10,832 bases of DNA from Campylobacter sp. UBA1713 (GTDB lineage: Bacteria; Campylobacterota; Campylobacteria; Campylobacterales; Campylobacteraceae): positions 9,042 to 19,873 of the forward strand of contig DCIZ01000160.1 in the NCBI GenBank assembly GCA_002317305.1. The letters are read 5' to 3'. The position numbers were made by a program, and so were the translations under genes. Shown here one piece after another: positions 7,701 through 10,832 of the stretch. How positions within the stretch are numbered: the first letter of the stretch is position 1; every line of letters begins with the position of its first letter. Below the pieces are notes generated by a model. That model made no database searches and was not told the DNA's origin. It was given only the letters and a program-made list of their open reading frames with translations.

Positions 7701-7870
7701 GTCTCAGCATCAGCACCTGTGTAGGTCGCACTCACTACCACTTGCGGCGGCGTAAGCTGTGGATACTCCTCAACTGGTGCGTTTTTTAAGCCCAAAATGC
7801 CCGCTATAACGATGATGATCGAAACCACGCAGGCAAACACTGGGCGGTGAATAAAAAATTTAGAAAACAT
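4727..7870 (-). CDS. cmeB: CmeB-type RND multidrug efflux transporter
   Basis: A 1047-residue inner-membrane proton/drug antiporter of the HAE1 family (AcrB/CmeB), normal in length. TM1 spans about 10-28. The porter loop follows to about 335, then helices TM2-TM7, a second porter loop (about 560-870) and TM8-TM12. The proton-relay residues are in place: Asp408-Asp409 in GIVVDDAIIVIENVERI (TM4) and Lys938 in GLAAKNAILIVEFA (TM10). The late signature GAGSRHALATGVVGGM lies at 994-1009. I chose ATG at 7870 (MFSKFFIHRPVFA, as in relatives) with AAGGA at 7876-7880. The longer reading from GTG at 7906 would start inside the terminal repeat of the inserted MITE. It overlaps cmeC by four bases. In C. 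jejuni this pump confers bile-salt and multidrug resistance. Confidence 0.95.
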   Translation of the reverse strand: MFSKFFIHRPVFACVVSIIIVIAGILGLKNAPVEEYPQLTPPQVVVSATYTGADAETIANTVATVLESSINGVEDMIYMDSTSSSAGSMTLNVYFKIGTDPQTARTNVNNRVSIAQKLLPAEVQQVGLSVYDRSGDMLEMLAFYDKEGKTSDVELYNYASINIIDELKRVEGVGNAIAIGQKNYAMRIWLKADMLQKYSLSPTDITSAIKEQNNQYPAGKIGEKPINAGVPYVYAIKSESRLKTVEQFENIIVRADGTNILRLKDVARVELGADKYGFYGEYNGKPMIPIMVMLQNGANALATVKRANARMDELKERFPGTLTYEVAYDTTTFITASVKEVIKTFAEAIFLVFVIMYLFLGNFRATIIPLIAVPVSIIGAFAGLYAAGFSINLITLFGLILAIGIVVDDAIIVIENVERILHEDPNLSVKEATEKAMEEIMAPVISIVLVLSAVFVPVAFMEGFVGVIQRQFAITLVISVAISGLVALTLTPALCGVILSKHKGRPWGFIRSFNNFFDFSTQIYGAGVAKVLRHVVPSLLVVGVIVFAMIALLFRIPTGLIPTEDKGAVLTIINLPPASTAERTQKDMQFIASLAKKDPNVKTVAGMAGYDQMAGAMRENAAMMFINLKDWKERKGANNTNAAIAGKMNGILYMTDRDSMSYSLTPPPIMGLSLTGGFDVYAMSLEGKSYNDIEQDVLKLVAAANAHPVLDQVRTTLETTYPQFNIKIDREKAKTLGLTMSDIFGALGATVGTSYVNDINLLGKTFKVNVRGDADFRNSPENLNLIYARNSKGEMIPLSSVATLHRSMGADIVNRFNGFPAARISGQPKLGYTSGDAIKAFQEVFAQTMGTGYVLGWSGSAYQEINAQGTGTTAMIFGLVFVFLILAAQYERWLMPLAIVTAVPFAVFGSLLFTWYRGLSNDLYFQVGLLLLIGLAAKNAILIVEFAMAEHLERKRPIVESAITAAKLRFRPIVMTSLAMILGVLPMMFATGAGAGSRHALATGVVGGMIAATTIAIFFVPLFFYLLESLNEWIDKKRAPKNKRSYR

Positions 7871-7900
7871 ATTTTTCCTTAGTTTTGTTGTTAAAAGTAA

Positions 7901-8071
7901 GGGCACCTCTAAAAACCAGTTTGGCTTGATTTTTTGGAGTGTTTTCAGCGAATTTTTGTTTTAAAACGAGAAGCATACTGGCGTATGTAACGAGTTTTAA
8001 GGCAAAAAAGCGCGAAAACAAACAAAAAAGCAAGCCACCAACTTCCGTTAAATGGTTTTTTAGAGGTGCCC
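7901..8071. mobile_element. complete 171-bp palindromic MITE between cmeA and cmeB
   Basis: The ends are inverted repeats GGGCACCTCTAAAAACC (7901-7917) and, on the other strand, GGGCACCTCTAAAAAACC (8071-8054). GTAA flanks both sides (7897-7900 and 8072-8075), which fits a 4-bp target duplication. The interior is also an imperfect inverted repeat: the left half TTGGCTTGATTTTTTG to GTTTTAAAACGAG mirrors the right half, and the apex is near CATACTGGCGTATG (7974-7987). The whole element could therefore fold as one long hairpin. It has no coding capacity. Terminal sequence and duplication size are loosely compatible with an IS5-type transposase acting in trans; the family assignment is a guess. 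Confidence 0.85.
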
Positions 8072-8125
8072 GTAAATTTGGTCTTGCGGTTTTTTGCTTC
8101 TACCGCACTCGCACCACAAATTTAC
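8072..8125. other. nested inverted repeat at the 3' end of cmeA
   Basis: Outer arms GTAAATTTG (8072-8080) and CAAATTTAC (8117-8125) enclose inner arms TGCGGT (8085-8090) and ACCGCA (8102-8107). The outer arm overlaps the cmeA stop codon. On the minus strand the hairpin would have been followed by TTTT before the MITE split them apart, so an internal attenuator or terminator between cmeA and cmeB is possible. Confidence 0.45.
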
Positions 8126-9324
8126 TTTTTCGCGCCCTGCTTTGCCGCTGCCGCTTGCTGCTTTTGCATCTGCATGAGCATCTGTTCAGATGTAACGGTG
8201 TAAGGCACAGGCTGGACTTTTTGCCCTACTCGAATTTTTTTGAAGTTGTCCATCACGACCATGTCGCCATTTTGTAGCCCGTTTGAGACGACTGCATTTA
8301 CCGCATCTTGAGACGAGATGCTAATGATGCGTTTTTCTATGATGCCATCTTTGTTTATGACGAGCACATAAGGGTTACTGAGGTCTTGCAAAACGGCTAT
8401 CTGTGGCAGTTTTACGCCATTTTTTTGCGTAAATCCATAAAGCGTAATGCGTGCAAAAGCGCCCGTTCTTAACTCAAAATTTGGATTCTCAAATTTAGCT
8501 TTTGCGCTCACTGTGCCGCTTTTTTCGTCTATGACGTTGTCTATGAATTCTAGCGTGCCTTCGTAAATTTTGCCATTTGCCTCAAGCGTAACACGGCTAC
8601 CTACCTGCTCCCACGAGCCATCGTTTATGTTTTGGTCTATGGTGAGCTTTTGCGTGTCAGCGATGCCAAATTTGACGTAAATGGGATTTAGCTCCGTTAG
8701 GCGAACAAGCGCGCCATCGCTTGCGCTCACAAAGCTCCCGATGCTCTTTTGCGTGTCGCCCACGACGCCGTCAAACGGCGCACTCACTTCGGCGTAACTT
8801 AGATCAAGTTTGGCGCTAGTTAAGCTAGCGTTTGCTAGTGCTACGCCCGCCCTAGCGCTCTCATAAGCAGCAGTTGCAGCGTCAAATTCTTTTTGCGAAA
8901 GCACGCGTTTTTTAAAAAGCCCGCTTGAGCGTTCAAACTCCGCTTTTGCGTTTTTGTAGCTCGCTTGCGCCACACGCAAATTTGCTGTTGCTACGTCAAA
9001 GGCGGCTTGGTATTTGGCTTTGTCTATCTCGTAAAGCTTCTCGTCTTTTTTTACGCGTTGTCCAGCTTTGAAAAACTGCTGCTCTATGTTGCCCGAGACT
9101 TTTGCCCGCACGACTACGTCTTTTTCGCTGACTATCTGCGCGCTGTAGCGCATCTCGATGGGAATGTCTGCCGTTTTTACGACCACCATTCCGACAGGCA
9201 ACGTCATGGCTGCCATCTTTGCTTTTTGTGCCTGTGCTGCTTGTTTTTGCGCATCGCCGTTTCCACAACCAGCGACAAAGAGGGACAGCACCGCCACAAG
9301 ACTCATTTTTGCTATTTTGTTCAT
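8122..9324 (-). CDS. cmeA: CmeA-type periplasmic adaptor (membrane fusion) lipoprotein
   Basis: A 400-residue membrane-fusion protein of the AcrA/MexA (HlyD) family that links the inner-membrane pump to the outer-membrane channel. The signal peptide ends in the lipobox FVAGC, with Cys20 as the lipidation site. Lipoyl half-motifs lie at about 70-102 (VVRAKVSGNI...) and 177-210 (YAEVSAPFDGVVGD...), flanking a coiled-coil hairpin at about 103-172. Beta-barrel (about 213-295) and membrane-proximal domains follow. The C-terminus ends in an unusual Met/Gln/Ala-rich tail (about 380-397). ATG at 9324 has AGGGGAG just upstream (9328-9334). It is first in the efflux operon, but 251 bp separate it from cmeB because of a mobile-element insertion. 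A CmeR-type operator lies 15 bp upstream of its start, so TetR-type repression is likely. Confidence 0.93.
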   Translation of the reverse strand: MNKIAKMSLVAVLSLFVAGCGNGDAQKQAAQAQKAKMAAMTLPVGMVVVKTADIPIEMRYSAQIVSEKDVVVRAKVSGNIEQQFFKAGQRVKKDEKLYEIDKAKYQAAFDVATANLRVAQASYKNAKAEFERSSGLFKKRVLSQKEFDAATAAYESARAGVALANASLTSAKLDLSYAEVSAPFDGVVGDTQKSIGSFVSASDGALVRLTELNPIYVKFGIADTQKLTIDQNINDGSWEQVGSRVTLEANGKIYEGTLEFIDNVIDEKSGTVSAKAKFENPNFELRTGAFARITLYGFTQKNGVKLPQIAVLQDLSNPYVLVINKDGIIEKRIISISSQDAVNAVVSNGLQNGDMVVMDNFKKIRVGQKVQPVPYTVTSEQMLMQMQKQQAAAAKQGAKK

Positions 9325-9339
9325 GAACTCCCCTTATAG

Positions 9340-9355
9340 TGTAATCTACATTACA
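9340..9355. promoter_or_regulatory. CmeR-like operator upstream of cmeA
   Basis: TGTAATCTACATTACA is a perfect inverted repeat of 6-bp arms around a 4-bp centre, 15 bp upstream of the cmeA start. From memory, the published C. jejuni CmeR site in the cmeABC promoter is a 16-bp palindrome with the same outer hexamers TGTAAT and ATTACA; only the central four bases differ. It lies just downstream of a candidate -10 box, a natural position for a repressor. Confidence 0.75.
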
Positions 9356-9368
9356 AAATTTGCCTTAC

Positions 9369-9377
9369 ATTTTATCA
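9369..9377 (-). promoter_or_regulatory. candidate promoter of the efflux operon
   Basis: On the minus strand this reads TGATAAAAT, an extended -10 (TGN + TAAAAT) that would start transcription near 9362, a few bases before the operator at 9340-9355. An alternative is the perfect TATAAT at 9432-9437, which would give a leader of about 100 bases. I cannot decide between them from sequence alone. Confidence 0.35.
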
Positions 9378-9522
9378 TTTTTTCTTAAACAATAGATAAA
9401 TTTTTTGTGAATTAGAAACAATCTAAAAAAAATTATAAGCGAAGCAAAAGCGACAAGTTTTTTAAAAATCTAAATTTGAAAAACACAAAAAATCTTCGGA
9501 AGTAAATTTAAGAAAGAAAAAG

Positions 9523-9598
9523 TGGTGGTCCCGAATGGGCTCGAACCATCGACTTCCACCATGTCAAGGTGATACTCTACCAACTGAGTTACGGGGCC
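9523..9598 (-). tRNA. tRNA-Val (anticodon GAC)
   Basis: A 76-nt cloverleaf with encoded CCA. The D arm is ACTC/GAGT with GG in the loop. The anticodon stem is TCACC/GGTGG around TTGACAT (anticodon GAC), and the T arm is GATGG/CCATT around TTCGAGC. The acceptor strands GGCCCCG and CGGGACC pair except at position 3-70, where C faces A (bases 9596 and 9529). Position 10-25 is A-T instead of the usual G-Y. After the CCA comes a T-rich stretch that may end the transcript. It occupies the place where cmeR lies in C. jejuni. Confidence 0.9.
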
Positions 9599-9619
9599 AC
9601 TTTAAAAAAAAGAAGTGTG

Positions 9620-9628
9620 ATTATACCA
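9620..9628 (-). promoter_or_regulatory. extended -10 promoter of tRNA-Val
   Basis: On the minus strand this reads TGGTATAAT, a consensus TATAAT with a TG extension, about 22 bases before the tRNA 5' end. The predicted start near 9613 would give a short leader before the mature tRNA. Confidence 0.6.
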
Positions 9629-9653
9629 AACAAACTTGAATTTAACTTTAAAT

Positions 9654-9709
9654 CTTAAAAAAAATGGTGGAGATGTGCGGGATCGAAAATTCGCATCATA
9701 TCACCATTT
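9654..9709 (-). terminator. intrinsic terminator of the adenine methyltransferase gene
   Basis: On the minus strand AAATGGTGATATGATGCG pairs, with two small irregularities, with CGCACATCTCCACCATTT across a loop of about 12 bases. A run of T continues directly after the stem (9664-9656). It lies 40 bp beyond the methyltransferase stop. The 3' arm is itself the tRNA-Ala-like fragment. Confidence 0.55.
9665..9687 (-). other. 3'-terminal fragment of a tRNA-Ala-type gene (att-like)
   Basis: Read on the minus strand the 23 bases run TTCGATCCCGC, ACATCTCCACCA: the end of a T loop, T-stem 3' strand, acceptor 3' strand and CCA, correctly spaced for a bacterial tRNA-Ala. Sequence upstream (9688-9750) shows no remaining tRNA body. 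Such 3' ends are the usual duplicated product of site-specific integration into a tRNA gene. This would place an integrated element on the higher-coordinate side, with the methyltransferase. An intact tRNA-Ala is expected outside the window. Confidence 0.6.
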
Positions 9710-9750
9710 GATAACATATCTACAATAAAAGATAACAAAAAAGATAACAT
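9710..9750 (+). repeat. three GATAACA direct repeats
   Basis: GATAACA occurs at 9710-9716, 9731-9737 and 9743-9749 in AT-rich DNA between the tRNA fragment and the methyltransferase stop codon. Short clustered repeats beside an att-like site could be recombinase arm sites, but chance is possible in sequence this AT-rich. Confidence 0.4.
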
Positions 9751-10832
9751 TACCTTTCCACTACAAACAAAAATTCTCTTATCTTACTCTCGCGAGCACC
9801 TAAATTCCTACTGCCACGAAATGCGTTATATTCAAACTCACGCACTTCAACTTTACCAAATTTAGCCAGTTCCGTTTCCATCTCCTCACGTGAAATAAAT
9901 CCCTCGTTGTTGTAGCTCACCACGACAAATTTCGCTTTAAGCTCTTTAACGAGTTTAAAAAGCTCCTCGCCTGCTTTCTTTTTGTTGTTGTAAGCCGACC
10001 TATTCCAGTCTTGCGAAATTCCACTAACCTTTGAAATTTCGGTAGGCTCTTTGTAGTCGACTAACAAATTCAGCATAAAGTAGTTAGCTCCGTAAGGGTG
10101 CTGGTTGTAAGGTGGGTCAAGATAGACAAGGTCTAAATTTTCACACTCCGCACGCAAAGCCGCCTTATAGGCGTCCATTTGTAGCACCTTAACCTCGCAA
10201 GGCTCGTCCCAAAACATCGGTGGTGTTAGCGCCATTTTCGCTTTAATGCGTTCTAGTGCGTTCTCACCAGCACCGCCAAAGTGTCCCACGCCGTCCTTTT
10301 TGTAAAAGCCTTTGAAAATCCCGCAAGTATTTACGTGCTTGCTTGCTAGATAAAGCAAAGGTGCTAAAATGAAAGGTCTCAAATTTGGGTCTAGCTTCTC
10401 TATCGCCTGTCTAGCTCCGTCAAGGTAAGCGGCGTTGTAAGGCGTATAAAAAGCCCGCTCGCCTGCCTTTATGTTGTTCTCATCTTTTGGTGCGTAAAGG
10501 CGTGAAATGAGCCCTCGTTGTTTTTCAGTCGCGGCGGCGACCTTGACTTCCCAAAATTTGTCAGCTAGCTCGCTAATAGAGATGCCGTTTTCCCAAAGCG
10601 TGCTGTCTTTTAGGTAGCACTCACTCAAAACACGTGCGTAACTCTCAAGGTCGTTAGCTACCAAATAATCCGAATGCGTTCGCAAAAGCCTCGCCACTGC
10701 TCCCGAGCCACTAAAAAGGTCGGCACTTCGGAGTTTCTCTTTTCCTAGCTTTGCCTTTACCTCTTTAACGACTGCTTCAATCTGTGGCACTAAAAGCCGT
10801 TTGTTGCCCATGTAGGTTATGAGCTGGTGTGT
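9750..10832 (-). CDS. D12-class adenine-specific DNA methyltransferase (5' end off window)
   Basis: The frame stays open to the window edge, and the residues before the internal ATG at 10811 (THQLITY then MGNKRLL) look like normal N-terminal sequence of this family. The true start is therefore probably outside and the gene is 5'-partial: at least 360 residues. Counting from the ATG at 10811, motif I for S-adenosylmethionine binding is DLFSGSGAVARLL at 31-43 and the catalytic motif IV is DPPY at 232-235, followed by NQHPYGANYFMLN. About 190 residues separate them and hold the target-recognition region; this order is the alpha/D12 class of N6-adenine methylases. Both motifs look intact. The recognition sequence cannot be read from the protein. 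No endonuclease gene is visible on the downstream side. A terminator and a tRNA-Ala 3' fragment follow immediately, suggesting carriage on an integrated element. Confidence 0.85.
   Translation of the reverse strand, partial: THQLITYMGNKRLLVPQIEAVVKEVKAKLGKEKLRSADLFSGSGAVARLLRTHSDYLVANDLESYARVLSECYLKDSTLWENGISISELADKFWEVKVAAATEKQRGLISRLYAPKDENNIKAGERAFYTPYNAAYLDGARQAIEKLDPNLRPFILAPLLYLASKHVNTCGIFKGFYKKDGVGHFGGAGENALERIKAKMALTPPMFWDEPCEVKVLQMDAYKAALRAECENLDLVYLDPPYNQHPYGANYFMLNLLVDYKEPTEISKVSGISQDWNRSAYNNKKKAGEELFKLVKELKAKFVVVSYNNEGFISREEMETELAKFGKVEVREFEYNAFRGSRNLGARESKIREFLFVVER

Noticed and set aside
7871..7906. Upstream GTG start for cmeB adding 12 residues
   Set aside because: It would begin in the terminal repeat of the MITE; ATG 7870 has a good ribosome-binding site and gives the N-terminus typical of RND pumps.
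7939..8277. 112-residue plus-strand reading frame across the cmeA-cmeB gap
   Set aside because: It starts inside the MITE and ends antisense to cmeA; no ribosome-binding site or recognisable domain.

Overview
The window looks like chromosomal DNA from a Campylobacter species outside the jejuni/coli group. The reasons are a CmeABC-type RND efflux operon, extended -10 promoters without a clear -35, AT-rich intergenic DNA, and gene bodies that are visibly less AT-rich than those of C. jejuni. The higher-GC oral species (showae/rectus/curvus type) are my best guess; this is inference and not a species call.

Layout. At 1-99 there are two nested right ends of a small palindromic mobile element (MITE). 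At 173-1492 (+) lies a membrane protein of the HlyC/CorC (CNNM-CBS) family with its own promoter and a probable TTG start. At 1493-2003 is about 500 bp of non-coding DNA made of decayed GTGAGGC-type direct repeats, a minus-strand terminator hairpin and a 154-bp imperfect inverted repeat. From here on every gene is on the minus strand. At 2971-2004 is a translationally coupled pair: an ImmA/IrrE-type zinc metallopeptidase and a four-helix membrane protein. At 9324-3267 is cmeA-cmeB-cmeC: periplasmic adaptor lipoprotein, inner-membrane RND pump and outer-membrane channel lipoprotein. At 9598-9523 is tRNA-Val(GAC). At 9687-9665 is a 23-nt fragment of the 3' end of a tRNA-Ala-type gene, built into a terminator hairpin. 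From 9750 to the window edge is a D12-class adenine DNA methyltransferase whose start lies outside the window.

The efflux genes form one functional unit: CmeB captures drugs or bile salts and uses the proton gradient, CmeA bridges the periplasm and CmeC forms the exit duct. cmeB and cmeC overlap by ATGA. cmeA and cmeB are separated by 251 bp, most of which is an intact 171-bp MITE with terminal inverted repeats and a GTAA duplication on both sides. Upstream of cmeA is a 16-bp palindrome with the same half-sites and spacing as the C. jejuni CmeR operator as I remember it. However, no cmeR gene lies next to cmeA; tRNA-Val takes its place.

The most notable points are the MITE inside the efflux operon (with a second, nested MITE site at the window start), the CmeR-type operator without an adjacent cmeR, the tRNA-Ala 3' fragment suggesting a genomic-island edge beside the methyltransferase, and the ImmA/membrane-protein pair without a visible regulator gene.
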